In this document: one piece after another, positions 10,854 to 21,513 of the stretch
Layout of the letters: the number at the start of each line of letters is the position of its first letter
Position numbering within the stretch: the stretch's first letter is position 1
Origin: Methylosinus sp. PW1
GTDB taxonomy: Bacteria > Pseudomonadota > Alphaproteobacteria > Rhizobiales > Beijerinckiaceae
Direction of reading: 5' to 3'
Length of the DNA: 64,000 bases
Assembly: GCF_000745215.1 (NCBI RefSeq)
Contig: NZ_JQNK01000009.1
Location: 1,550,001 to 1,614,000, forward strand
Notes under the pieces: model-generated
What the model was told of the DNA's origin: nothing
Databases searched by the model: none
The model's input: the letters and a program-made list of their open reading frames with translations, nothing else
Made by a program: the position numbers and the translations under genes

Positions 10854-10917
10854 CCCGGCCGAGCGACGCCCATTCGACGGAGCGCGGCTGCGCGAAGCCG
10901 CCGCGCTCCCGCTGCGC

Positions 10918-12036
10918 TCAAGCCGAATGGCCGAGATGCGCGAGCACGAAATCCAGCGCGCCGACGCGCTCCAGTAGCCAATAGGCGCCGAGCAGCGCGA
11001 TGACGGCCGACAGCGCATAGACGAGCTGCGGGCTGCGCTTGCCGCCGGTCTGCTTGTCGATGAAGAGCAGCGCCGGCACGAAGACCAGCACGATCGCCAC
11101 CTGTCCGAGCTCGACGCCTATGTTGAAGGAGGCGAGCGCCGGCAGCACGGCGTTCGCCGGGACGCCCAGCTCCTTCAGCCCGCTGGCGAAGCCGAAGCCA
11201 TGAACAAAGCCGAAGAGAAACGTGTCGCGCCAGCGTCCATCGACGCGGCGCGAGAAGAAATTCTCGACCGCGACATAGATGATCGACGCCGCGATCGCCG
11301 CCTCCACCCATTGCGAGGGCAGCGTGACGATATCGAGCGCCGCCAGCGACAGCGTGACCGAATGCGAGACCGTGAAGGCGGTGACGATCTTCACCACCGG
11401 CCAGACGCGCGTCGCCCAGAGAAGAATGGCGATGAGGAAGGAAATGTGGTCGTAGCCGGTGAGAATATGCTCGACGCCGGCCTGCACGAATTTCCACATC
11501 AGCTGCCACACCGTCTCCAGCGGCTTGGAGAGATCGAGCGGCGCATCGGCGGGATAGAGCATGGTCTCGCCGGCGTTGGCGCCGGTCAGCGTGACGAGAT
11601 GCTTCGCCTTGGAGCCGGCGGCGGCCAGGAGCGCTTTCGCGTCGTAGAAAATCTGGCCGGGAACGCTGGCGCAGTCGAACTTCAGCTTCACCAATGCGCT
11701 GTCCGCATTGCTGGGGTCCTCGCCGGCATAGTCCACGCGGCCGGCGCAGGCGTGCCCGTCGGCGTCATGCATGGCGACGCGGCGTTGAATGAGCTTGCCG
11801 ATCTCGGTCTCCAGCACGCCCGGCTGCGAAAGCTCGACGCCGGAGCGCTCCGCCATGGTCTGTGAGAAGATGCGCTCGAGATCGGTCGCCAGAAAGCCGA
11901 CGTCGACCTGATAGGAGTGGTCTTTCTCGGGCGTGATCTTGGCGGTGGAAATATCCGCCGTATGGGCGAAGGCCGGCGCGATCGATGCGAGCAATGCGGC
12001 GACGACGAGCGGCAGGCATTTCAACGACCAGCTCAT
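10918..12036 (-). CDS. HupE/UreJ-like membrane protein, probable nickel permease
   Basis: 372 residues. A signal peptide (to about residue 24, AFA-H) precedes a periplasmic domain to about 180. About six transmembrane helices follow. The membrane part holds the two His-rich family motifs: HILTGYDHISF near residue 190 and FGFVHGFGFA near 275. HupE/UreJ proteins are nickel (or cobalt) permeases. It is divergent from nikR with 188 bases between them, and a NikR-operator-bearing TonB receptor gene lies beyond, so nickel import is the best guess. I see no NikR operator in front of this gene itself. Confidence 0.8.
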   Translation of the reverse strand: MSWSLKCLPLVVAALLASIAPAFAHTADISTAKITPEKDHSYQVDVGFLATDLERIFSQTMAERSGVELSQPGVLETEIGKLIQRRVAMHDADGHACAGRVDYAGEDPSNADSALVKLKFDCASVPGQIFYDAKALLAAAGSKAKHLVTLTGANAGETMLYPADAPLDLSKPLETVWQLMWKFVQAGVEHILTGYDHISFLIAILLWATRVWPVVKIVTAFTVSHSVTLSLAALDIVTLPSQWVEAAIAASIIYVAVENFFSRRVDGRWRDTFLFGFVHGFGFASGLKELGVPANAVLPALASFNIGVELGQVAIVLVFVPALLFIDKQTGGKRSPQLVYALSAVIALLGAYWLLERVGALDFVLAHLGHSA

Positions 12037-12224
12037 TTTCGATGGACTCCGGGCAAGCCTGACGGCCGGGGCCGCGACAATGCCCGACGCCGCGAAAATG
12101 GACAAGACCGCGCGCCTCTCGGCCCGCGCGCGATTGCAGGGCCGCGCCCGGACGGGTAAAAACAACGACATGCGGCGGGAGCTTTTCGTTGGAATCCTGG
12201 ACCGCCGCGAGGGGAGCGTCCGAT

Positions 12225-12683
12225 ATGCAGCGTGTCACCATGACCATCGACGACGATCTCATGGCCGCTCTCGACCAATATATGGAGGCCGGCGGGCATC
12301 AGAATCGCTCGGAGGCGGTGCGCGATCTCGTGCGCGCCGGCCTGCTGAAAAAGCCCGAGGCCGACGGCGGCGACCGCCCCTGCATCGGCGCGCTCGTCTA
12401 TCTCTACGATCACGAGACGCGGCAATTGTCGAAGCGGCTGATGCACGACCATCACAGCCACGCCGATCTCTCCATCGCCGCCCTGCATGTGCATGTCGAC
12501 GCCGAAACCTGCCTCGAGGTTTCGCTGCTGCGCGGCGCAAAGTCGGAGGTCGAGCATTTCGCCCGGCATGTGATCGGCGAGCGCGGCGTGCGCTATGGCC
12601 AGCTCGTCGTCGCGCCGGCGGAAGCGCATTCGCCAGAGAGCGCCTCCACGCCAAAGCCCCACCACGGCCACAGCCACGTCTGA
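12225..12683 (+). CDS. nikR: Nickel-responsive transcriptional repressor NikR
   Basis: 152 residues. An N-terminal ribbon-helix-helix (residues 1-45, RVTMTIDDDL) is followed by the ACT-like nickel domain. The four high-affinity nickel ligands known from E. coli NikR (H76, H87, H89, C95) are present with an offset of one as H77, H88, H90 and C96. The C-terminus ends in a His-rich tail. Start at ATG 12225 matches the family N-terminus and follows GAGGGGAG. A perfect NikR-type operator lies 63 bases past the stop, before the next gene, which points to its target. Confidence 0.95.
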   Translation: MQRVTMTIDDDLMAALDQYMEAGGHQNRSEAVRDLVRAGLLKKPEADGGDRPCIGALVYLYDHETRQLSKRLMHDHHSHADLSIAALHVHVDAETCLEVSLLRGAKSEVEHFARHVIGERGVRYGQLVVAPAEAHSPESASTPKPHHGHSHV

Positions 12684-12745
12684 GGCCTGTGACACAAATG
12701 CAACGCTCCGGGTAAATCCGTAGGCGGGTCGTTGCCACGGCCGCG

Positions 12746-12779
12746 CTCGTATGATCTGATAATAAAAAAATCATACGAG
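12746..12779 (+). promoter_or_regulatory. NikR operator
   Basis: GTATGA (12749-12754), 16 bases, then TCATAC (12771-12776): an exact match to the NikR consensus GTATGA-N16-TCATAC. The dyad extends three bases on each side (CTCGTATGA / TCATACGAG). The spacer is AT-rich and includes GATAAT, a possible -10. It ends 9 bases before the receptor start codon, so bound NikR would block transcription or the leader. Confidence 0.92.
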
Positions 12780-12788
12780 GGGGCGGAG

Positions 12789-15062
12789 ATGATTGGCCGG
12801 CGAGTTGGCGAAGTTTCGGCATTGGCCCTGGCGGTCGCCCTTTTCGGCGCCGCCGCCATCGCCCAGGAGGCTCTCCCGGACATAGACGTCGGCGCGCCCA
12901 TCGCGGCCGCGACGCCGGCGGCGGCCGCCGCGCGCTCGGATGAAGCGCAAAAGGCGAAGGTGAGGATCGAGGCGGCCAGCGAGACCGTCTTCAGCGGCCA
13001 GCAGGTCAACGCCGTTCCCTTCGCGCGTCCGGGCGAGGCGCTCGAGATCGTCCCCGGCCTCTCGGTCACGCAGCACAGCGGCGAGGGCAAGGCGAACCAA
13101 TATTTTCTGCGCGGCTTCCAGCTCGACCACGGCACCGATTTCTCGCTGACGCTGGACGGAATGCCGATCAACATGCGCACCCATGGCCACGGCCAGGGCT
13201 ATGCGGACGCCAATTTTCTGATCCCGGAGCTGCTCTCCTCCGTCGTCGGCCGCAAAGGCCCCTATTACGCCGACAAGGGCGATTTCTCGTCGGCCGGCGC
13301 GGTCGATATGCAGTATATCGACAAGCTCGATCGCGGCTTCTTCCGGGCGACGGGCGGCAGCTTCGCCTATGGCCGCCTGCTCGGGGCCAAGAGCTTCGAG
13401 GTGAATGGCGGCAATCTGCTGACCGCCATCGAATCCAGCATCTATAACGGCCCTTGGACGCGGCCGGACGAGATGCGCAAGATCAATTCGGTGCTGCGCT
13501 GGTCGCGCGGCACGCAGGAGGACGGCCTCTCGATCACGGCCATGGCCTACGCCAATCGCTGGTTCTCCACCGACCAGATTCCCTCGCGCGCCGTCTATGG
13601 CGGCGTCCTTCCGCTGTGGGGCAATATCGACAGCACCGATGGCGGCGACGCCTCGCGCTTCAGCCTATCGGCGCGCTGGAGCCAGACGGAGGGCGCGCAT
13701 TCCTCGCGCGTGGAAGCCTACGCCATCCGCTCGACGCTCGATCTCTACAACAACTTCACCTATTTCCTCTCGCATCCCGACGTCGGCGACCAGTTCCGCC
13801 AGTTCGACCGGCGCACAGTGCTCGGCGTCAACGCGCAGCACGCCTATAAATACGAGCTCGCCGGCCTGCCGATCGAATCGCGCATCGGCCTCGAGAGCCG
13901 CTACGACAATATTCGTCTCGGCCTTCAGGACAGCTGGCGGCGCCAGCCCTATGACACCATAACCAACAGCCATGTGGCGGAAGGCAGCGTCGGCCTTTGG
14001 ACCGACACCACGGTCCGCTTCACGCCCTGGCTGCGCGCCACCGGCGGCGTGCGCTTCGACTATTTCGCCGCCAGCGTCGGCAGCCTCCAGGATCCGCTCT
14101 CCGCGCCCAAGGACGAGAATGGCGCTCCGATCTGGACCGGCCCTTGGAACAGCGGCTCCAAATCGGCGACGATGGGCAGCCCGAAGGTCGGCGTCGTTAT
14201 CGGCCCCTTCGAGCAGACCGAGCTCTTCCTCAATTTCGGCGAGGGGCTGCATTCGACCGACGTTCGCGGAACCGTGACCCGGCTGAGCCCGGCCGACGGC
14301 TCCGGCGTGGCGACCATTCCCCTGCTGGTGAAGCAGCGCGGCGCCGAGATCGGCGTGCGGACCACGCGCCTGCTCGAGGGGCTCGAATCCTCGGTCGCCT
14401 TCTGGTGGCTGAACAATGATTCGGAAAATCAATTCGAGGGCGACTCCGGCAGCACGGCCTTCGGCCGGCCGAGCCGGCGCTATGGCGTGGAGATCATCAA
14501 CCACTACACGCCCGCCTCCTGGCTGCGCATGGAGGGCAGCGTGTCGCTGTCCCATGCGCGCTTCCGCGGCGTCGACCAGCAGCAGGCGCTGGCCTGGATC
14601 GATCTTCTGTCGCCTGACGCGATCGGATACGGAACCTATGTCGGCAACGCCCCCGGCAATTACATTCCCGATTCGCCCAACATCGTCGCCATGGGCCAGA
14701 TCGAGGTGGGCGAGGCGACCGGCCCCTTCGCGGCGCTGCGCTATCGCTATCTCGGCGAGCGCCCGCTGACCGAGGACGGCGCCTTCAAATCGCCAGCGAC
14801 CGGAACGCTCAATCTGCGCGCCGGCTATCGCTTCGACAATGGCTGGAGCATTCAGGCCGACGCTTTCAACGTCACCAATTCGCGCTCCGACATGATCACC
14901 TATGGCTATGGATCGCTGATCCCCTCCGATCCGCTCTATGGCCTGTGCAAGGCCGGCGTCGCGCCGGGGAGTGTCTGCGGCGTCGGCGTCATGGGCCGTC
15001 ATTTCAAGCCGATGGAGCCGCCGGCCGTGCGCGTGTCGATCACCGGCCCGCTGCCCTTCTGA
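12789..15062 (+). CDS. NikR-controlled TonB-dependent outer-membrane receptor, probable nickel uptake
   Basis: 757 residues. The signal peptide ends near IAQ-E (residue 26). A plug domain covers about 55-190 (GEALEIVPGLSVTQHSGEGKANQYFLRGFQ block), followed by a 22-strand-type barrel ending in an aromatic residue. A methionine- and histidine-bearing stretch (MRTHGHGQGY) sits in the plug near residue 130. The start at ATG 12789 is set by the GGGGGCGGAG leader and a proper signal peptide. The perfect NikR operator just upstream and the adjacent nikR and hupE-like genes imply nickel or nickel-chelate import, as for FrpB4 of Helicobacter. The substrate is inferred. Confidence 0.85.
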   Translation: MIGRRVGEVSALALAVALFGAAAIAQEALPDIDVGAPIAAATPAAAAARSDEAQKAKVRIEAASETVFSGQQVNAVPFARPGEALEIVPGLSVTQHSGEGKANQYFLRGFQLDHGTDFSLTLDGMPINMRTHGHGQGYADANFLIPELLSSVVGRKGPYYADKGDFSSAGAVDMQYIDKLDRGFFRATGGSFAYGRLLGAKSFEVNGGNLLTAIESSIYNGPWTRPDEMRKINSVLRWSRGTQEDGLSITAMAYANRWFSTDQIPSRAVYGGVLPLWGNIDSTDGGDASRFSLSARWSQTEGAHSSRVEAYAIRSTLDLYNNFTYFLSHPDVGDQFRQFDRRTVLGVNAQHAYKYELAGLPIESRIGLESRYDNIRLGLQDSWRRQPYDTITNSHVAEGSVGLWTDTTVRFTPWLRATGGVRFDYFAASVGSLQDPLSAPKDENGAPIWTGPWNSGSKSATMGSPKVGVVIGPFEQTELFLNFGEGLHSTDVRGTVTRLSPADGSGVATIPLLVKQRGAEIGVRTTRLLEGLESSVAFWWLNNDSENQFEGDSGSTAFGRPSRRYGVEIINHYTPASWLRMEGSVSLSHARFRGVDQQQALAWIDLLSPDAIGYGTYVGNAPGNYIPDSPNIVAMGQIEVGEATGPFAALRYRYLGERPLTEDGAFKSPATGTLNLRAGYRFDNGWSIQADAFNVTNSRSDMITYGYGSLIPSDPLYGLCKAGVAPGSVCGVGVMGRHFKPMEPPAVRVSITGPLPF

Positions 15063-15095
15063 GTTCTCGTCGCATCCGTTTCATGCATCGATCTG

Positions 15096-15150
15096 GCGCC
15101 CCGCGAAAAGCTCGGCTAGGCTGAGCGTTTCGCGGGGCGCGGGCTTTTCC
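15096..15150 (+). terminator. Terminator of the TonB receptor gene
   Basis: A 13-bp perfect stem (GCGCCCCGCGAAA / TTTCGCGGGGCGC, 15096-15140) encloses a smaller GCTC/GAGC stem. A GGGCTTTTCC run follows. It lies 34 bases past the receptor stop. Confidence 0.7.
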
Positions 15151-15223
15151 TTCGTCGATGCGATTCCTTATCTAAGGCGCGTGATTTTTTCGGCGCGCCG
15201 AGCTCTTTGCGAAAGAGACGATT

Positions 15224-16408
15224 ATGACCGCGACCAAGCCCGAGAAGAAAAAGCTCGTCATCTTTTGCGACGGCACATGGAACGAGCCGACCAAGCGCGG
15301 CACCAATGTCGTCCGCATGCTCCAAGGCACGGATTTCGCCGACTCCGACGGCAATCCGCAGCTCACCCATTATATCGCCGGCGTCGGCACGCGGAAGGAC
15401 GAGAAAGTCGTCGGCGGCGCATTCGGCTTCGGCATTTCCGAAAACATAAAGGACGCCTACGCCTTCATCGTCAGCAATTACGAGCCAGGCGACGATATTT
15501 ATCTCTTCGGCTTCAGCCGCGGCGCGTATACGGCGCGCAGCATCGCCGGGCTCATTCACAATCTCGGCGTGCTGCAGCGTTGGAATCTGCCGCTCGTCTC
15601 CATCGCCTATGACCATTACAAGGACAGGGCCGCGGAATGGCGCCCGGGCGGCGCCTCCGCGCAGACATTCCGCGACGAGAATTGCCATCCCTATCCGGCC
15701 AAGATCAAATTCCTCGGCGTATGGGACACGGTCGGCGCGCTCGGCGCGCCCTATGGCGAAATTATCGGCCGGCTCATCGACAAATTCTTCCACACGAGCT
15801 TTCACGATGTGACGCTGAGCACGAGCGTCGATTCCGCCTATCACGCGCTGGCGGCGGACGAGCGCCGCTGGCCCTTCCGGCCGACGCCGATCGCGCTCAC
15901 CGACTATCACCGCGAGCGCAATGCGGCGAGCAGCAACCCGCTCTATGCGCAGCGCTGGTTTCCGGGCGTGCACTCCAATGTCGGCGGCGGCTATGAGGAG
16001 CACGGCCTTTCCGACTATGCGCTGGTGTGGATGGCCGAGCGCGCCGCGGAGAATGGCCTGAAGCTTTTGAATTTCGCCAATGTGAAGCTCTCCTTCACCC
16101 GGCCTTTCGCACCCGATCCGGCCGAGAAGATTCAGAACAGCCAGACATTCCTCTATCGTCTGGCGACCGTGCTGCTGGTGAAGCTGCCGGCGACGCTCGG
16201 CCTGCCCTCCGTCTATCCGCTCGAGGATCAGCGCCTCGCCAAATATGTGACCTGGAGCGGCGATTACATCCGCCCCATCGATTCCAGCGAGGATTTCGCC
16301 CCCGTGCGCGAGAAAGCGGAGATCGACCCCGCCTATCGGCCGAAGCAGCTGGCCGCTCTCCCCGGCGCAAAGGAGCCAGAGGAGGAGAAAGTGCGCGAGC
16401 CGGCGTGA
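15224..16408 (+). CDS. DUF2235 alpha/beta-hydrolase
   Basis: 394 residues. The N-terminal block KLVIFCDGTWNE and the nucleophile elbow GFSRGAYTAR (near residue 105) define DUF2235. The same fold is used by type VI secretion phospholipase effectors of the Tle1 class. A conserved GVWDTVGALG block is near 166 and WFPGVHSNVGGG (likely catalytic His) near 245. No type VI genes, immunity gene or signal peptide are visible, so a housekeeping lipase-like role is as likely as an effector. It stands alone, behind the terminator of the receptor gene. Confidence 0.75.
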   Translation: MTATKPEKKKLVIFCDGTWNEPTKRGTNVVRMLQGTDFADSDGNPQLTHYIAGVGTRKDEKVVGGAFGFGISENIKDAYAFIVSNYEPGDDIYLFGFSRGAYTARSIAGLIHNLGVLQRWNLPLVSIAYDHYKDRAAEWRPGGASAQTFRDENCHPYPAKIKFLGVWDTVGALGAPYGEIIGRLIDKFFHTSFHDVTLSTSVDSAYHALAADERRWPFRPTPIALTDYHRERNAASSNPLYAQRWFPGVHSNVGGGYEEHGLSDYALVWMAERAAENGLKLLNFANVKLSFTRPFAPDPAEKIQNSQTFLYRLATVLLVKLPATLGLPSVYPLEDQRLAKYVTWSGDYIRPIDSSEDFAPVREKAEIDPAYRPKQLAALPGAKEPEEEKVREPA

Positions 16409-16770
16409 GGAGCGCTCGGCGCTTCGACGGAATGATCGATTTGCCCTGGCCTAGCGCTGGCCGAAGCACTTCGTATATACGATCGCATTCCATGTCGAAC
16501 GCGCCGCCGATCCCGTGTGGTTAGCGGGCAAAAGGCCCATTCGGCGCGCGCCGAATGCGCCGACAATGCTACTAGTGGCCTGCGTCATTCGATCCGACGA
16601 TCGAAAGGCCCCCTCCCTCACCCTCCCCCGCTTCGCAGGAGAGGGAGGCGGCGCCGATTCGCGAGACATGGATGACGCGCCGACTCTGCCCCCTCTCCCG
16701 CGAAGCGGGGGAGGGCTGGGGAGGGGGCGCGAGCAGCTTCGCTCGATCGACGAGGGCCATAACAGACACG
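16409..16770. other. Gene-free stretch before dnaG
   Basis: 362 bases. It contains an 18-bp perfect palindrome (ATTCGGCGCGCGCCGAAT, 16539-16556) and, from 16616 to 16735, two polypyrimidine/polypurine hairpin repeats like those at 9703 and 53776. No RNA gene or convincing ORF is seen. Confidence 0.6.
16616..16735. repeat. Paired C-rich hairpin repeat, copy 3
   Basis: CCCTCCC...GGGAGGG and CCCCCTCTCCCGCGAAGCGG with the facing GGGGGAGGG-type arm form two hairpins about 45 bases apart. The layout equals the repeats at 9703-9818 and 53776-53890 but the central core differs. Confidence 0.6.
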
Positions 16771-18684
16771 ATGCGATACCCACCCTCCTTCCTCGATGAA
16801 ATTCGCGCCCGCGTGCCGGTCTCGGCCGTGGTGTCGAAGAAGGTCAAGCTCAAGAAGGCGGGACCCGAATGGCGGGGCCTCTCGCCCTTCCAGGCGGAGA
16901 AGACGCCCTCCTTCTATGTCAACGACAAGAAGGGCTTCTTTCACGACTTCTCCTCCGGCAAGCATGGGGACGGCTTCACCTTTCTGATGGAGACGGAGGG
17001 CCTCTCCTTTCCCGAGGCGGTTGAGCGGCTCGCTGGAATGGCCGGCCTGCCCATGCCGGTGGAGACGAAAGAGGCGCAGGAGGCGGAGCAGCGCCGCGGC
17101 TCGCTGACCGAGGTGCTGGAATGGGCGGCGCAATTCTTCGAGAAGCAGCTGCGCGGCCCCGCCGGCGCCGAGGCGCGCGCCTATCTCGCCCGCCGCGAGC
17201 TGGGTGAAAAGGAGCAGGCGCAATTTCGGCTCGGCTTCGGGCCGGGCGAACGCTATGCGCTGCGCGACCATCTCGCCGGCAAGGGCGCGAGCGTCGAGAC
17301 GATGATCGAGGCCGGCCTGCTCATCCATGGCGAGGACATCGCCGTCCCCTATGATCGTTTCCGCAATCGGATCATGTTTCCGATCGCGGACCGCTCCGGC
17401 CGCGTCATCGCCTTCGGCGGGCGGGCGATGGAAAAGGACGCCAAGGCCAAATATCTCAACTCGCCGGAGACGCCGCTCTTCCACAAGGGCGCGACGCTCT
17501 ACAATCTGCACAACGCCCGCAAGGCGGCGCATGAGGCGGGAAACATCATCGCCGTCGAGGGCTATGTCGACGTCATCGCCATGACCGCGGCCGGCTTTCC
17601 GCAGACGGTGGCGCCGCTGGGCACGGCGCTGACGGCCGAGCAATGCGGCCTGCTGTGGAACCACGCCGAGGAGCCGATTCTCTGCTTCGACGGCGACAAG
17701 GCCGGCCGCAACGCCGCCTTTCGGGCGATCGACACGGCTCTGCCGCTGATCGGACCCGGCCGCAGCCTGCGCTTCGTGCTGCTGCCGGACGGGCAGGACC
17801 CGGATGAGCTCTTGCGCGCCGCCGGCCCTTCCGCCTTGGCCACGGCCGTGGCCGCGGCGCGCCCGCTGGTCGATCTGATATGGGCGCGGGAGACGGAGGG
17901 CGTCCCGCTCGACACGCCCGAGCGGCGCGCCGCGCTCGAGCGCCGCCTCTCCGAGCTCGGCCGCGCCATCGCCGACGAGACCTTGCGCCGGCATTATCAG
18001 AAAGAATTTTCCGACCGCTGCGATTCGCTGTTCGGCCGCGTGCGCGGCCAATTTCAACGCCGGCCTGAAGGCCGCCGCTCCGGCCCGCCGCAGCGCTTCC
18101 GCCGCGACGCAGAGCCCATGCGCGGCCCGCTGACCATTGGCGCGGCGCTCGCCAATTCTCCGCTCTATCGCGGCACGAAGCCGGCCATCGCGCCGCGAGA
18201 AGCGCTCATTTTGCTGATTCTCCTGAATCACCCGGAGCTGCTCGCCGCCCATCTCGAGGCGGTGACGGCGCTGGACTTCGCCTCGGCGGAGGGCGAGAGA
18301 CTGCGCGCCGTGCTGGTGCGGAGCCTCGCCGACGGGGCCGGCGGGCGCGAAGAATTCGCTCGCGCCGCCGCCGCCGCCGGGCTAGAAGCATTTTGCGAGA
18401 AATTGGCGGGAATGGGCGCCCATGCGACGCTGTGGAGCGTGCGCGCCGAGGCGGCCCCGGCCGACGCCGCCGAGAGCCTGCGCCAAGCTCTCGTCTTGCA
18501 ACATCGCGTGCGCGCATTAGATAAAGAGCTGCGGAAAATCGAGGCGAGGTTGGCGATCGCGCCCAACGAGCAAGATTCCGCGAGATTAAGCGATATTCAG
18601 GCGCAATTGAACGCGCTCGATGGAACCGAAGCCGCTCTCGACGGGTTCGGTTCACAATCGGGCCGTTCGGCGAGAAGCCTTTGA
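16771..18684 (+). CDS. dnaG: DNA primase
   Basis: 637 residues; lays the RNA primers for replication. It starts MRYPPSFLDEIR at ATG 16771, the usual DnaG N-terminus. The N-terminal CHC2 domain region has the SPFQAEKTPSF and FHDFSSGKHGD blocks, but all four zinc ligands of the E. coli-type ribbon (Cys, His, Cys, Cys) are replaced. TOPRIM blocks follow: IAVEGYVDVIA near residue 264 and CFDGDKAGRNAA near 304. The C-terminal helicase-binding domain is divergent. rpoD follows after 240 bases, the familiar dnaG-rpoD macromolecular-synthesis order. Confidence 0.95.
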   Translation: MRYPPSFLDEIRARVPVSAVVSKKVKLKKAGPEWRGLSPFQAEKTPSFYVNDKKGFFHDFSSGKHGDGFTFLMETEGLSFPEAVERLAGMAGLPMPVETKEAQEAEQRRGSLTEVLEWAAQFFEKQLRGPAGAEARAYLARRELGEKEQAQFRLGFGPGERYALRDHLAGKGASVETMIEAGLLIHGEDIAVPYDRFRNRIMFPIADRSGRVIAFGGRAMEKDAKAKYLNSPETPLFHKGATLYNLHNARKAAHEAGNIIAVEGYVDVIAMTAAGFPQTVAPLGTALTAEQCGLLWNHAEEPILCFDGDKAGRNAAFRAIDTALPLIGPGRSLRFVLLPDGQDPDELLRAAGPSALATAVAAARPLVDLIWARETEGVPLDTPERRAALERRLSELGRAIADETLRRHYQKEFSDRCDSLFGRVRGQFQRRPEGRRSGPPQRFRRDAEPMRGPLTIGAALANSPLYRGTKPAIAPREALILLILLNHPELLAAHLEAVTALDFASAEGERLRAVLVRSLADGAGGREEFARAAAAAGLEAFCEKLAGMGAHATLWSVRAEAAPADAAESLRQALVLQHRVRALDKELRKIEARLAIAPNEQDSARLSDIQAQLNALDGTEAALDGFGSQSGRSARSL

Positions 18685-18924
18685 CCCGCAAGCCGATCGG
18701 ACGACGAGCAAAAGCTCTACCGATTTGGTTAGGCGAAAGTTAAGCCCTGGCCGCGACTGTGGGCTCGGGCGAATCGGTAGGGTCCTCTGCGGGGTCCGCC
18801 GTCTTGTCATGCGGTCGACGCTGTGGTTTTTCGTTAAAATGCGGCGAGCGGAAAAGTGAACGATCCCGGCATGGCGCAGCCTTCGGCTCGGAATGGCGGC
18901 GTGGGGTGGGGCTTGGAGCGAAGA

Positions 18925-20931
<2,007 letters not shown>

Positions 20932-20941
20932 GCTATTGGCG

Positions 20942-21208
20942 ATGCCGACGATCGCTTCGTTCTACGGCATCGCCATTCGAATGTACCTCAAAGATCATGC
21001 TCCGCCGCATTTCCATGCGATCTATGGCGACCACGAAGCGCAGGTCGCCATCGGAACCGGGGATATATTGAAAGGCGAATTACCCGCGACGGCCTTGCGG
21101 CTCGTCCGGGAGTGGGCGAAACTCAATCGAGAGGCGCTCGAGGCGAACTGGCGTCGCCGCGAGACGGGCTTGCCTTTGGAGCAGATCGATGGGCTCGATG
21201 CTGAATAA
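20942..21208 (+). CDS. DUF4160 protein
   Basis: 88 residues starting [10 protein letters not shown] at ATG 20942 (a TTG two codons earlier is possible). The block [23 protein letters not shown] is the DUF4160 signature. The next gene, overlapping by 20 bases, is DUF2442. These two small families occur together very often in bacteria and have been suspected to form a toxin-antitoxin-like or other accessory pair; no activity is known to me. It lies only 10 bases after rpoD. Confidence 0.8.
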   Translation: MPTIASFYGIAIRMYLKDHAPPHFHAIYGDHEAQVAIGTGDILKGELPATALRLVREWAKLNREALEANWRRRETGLPLEQIDGLDAE

Positions 21209-21470
21209 GGTCGTTCAGATCGCGGCAGTCGGCCATTACTGCATCGCTGTCCGTTTTCAGGACGGCGCCTCGGGCCTTCACGACTGCTCCTCGCTCCTTC
21301 GGGAGGAAGGTCCGATGGCGATTCCGTTTCGTGATCCCGATTTTTTTGCGAAGGTCCGGCTCGAGGACGGCGCGCCGACATGGCCGAACGGCTACGATAT
21401 GTGCCCGGATTGGCTGCGGATGGAAATGGAAGCCGTCGACGAATTGTCGGGGCCGCTCGCGGCGGAATAA
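21189..21470 (+). CDS. DUF2442 protein
   Basis: 93 residues, or 90 from the ATG at 21198. The pattern V-x(4)-F-x-DG, an F-x-D-P-x-F-F segment and the closing WPNGYDMCPDWL block are typical of DUF2442. It overlaps the end of the DUF4160 gene, so translation is probably coupled. No catalytic residues are recognisable. Function unknown; best treated together with the DUF4160 gene. Confidence 0.8.
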   Translation: MGSMLNKVVQIAAVGHYCIAVRFQDGASGLHDCSSLLREEGPMAIPFRDPDFFAKVRLEDGAPTWPNGYDMCPDWLRMEMEAVDELSGPLAAE

Positions 21471-21513
21471 TCCGTCGCCGCCTTAAGCGACAACAGTCGG
21501 CGCCTTCGTATTC

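Noticed and set aside
15224..16408. A type VI secretion effector
   Set aside because: DUF2235 allows it, but there are no VgrG, PAAR or immunity genes beside it.
16430..16575. A possible tRNA gene suggested by short stems
   Set aside because: No cloverleaf with T-loop GGTTCRA and acceptor stem can be drawn.
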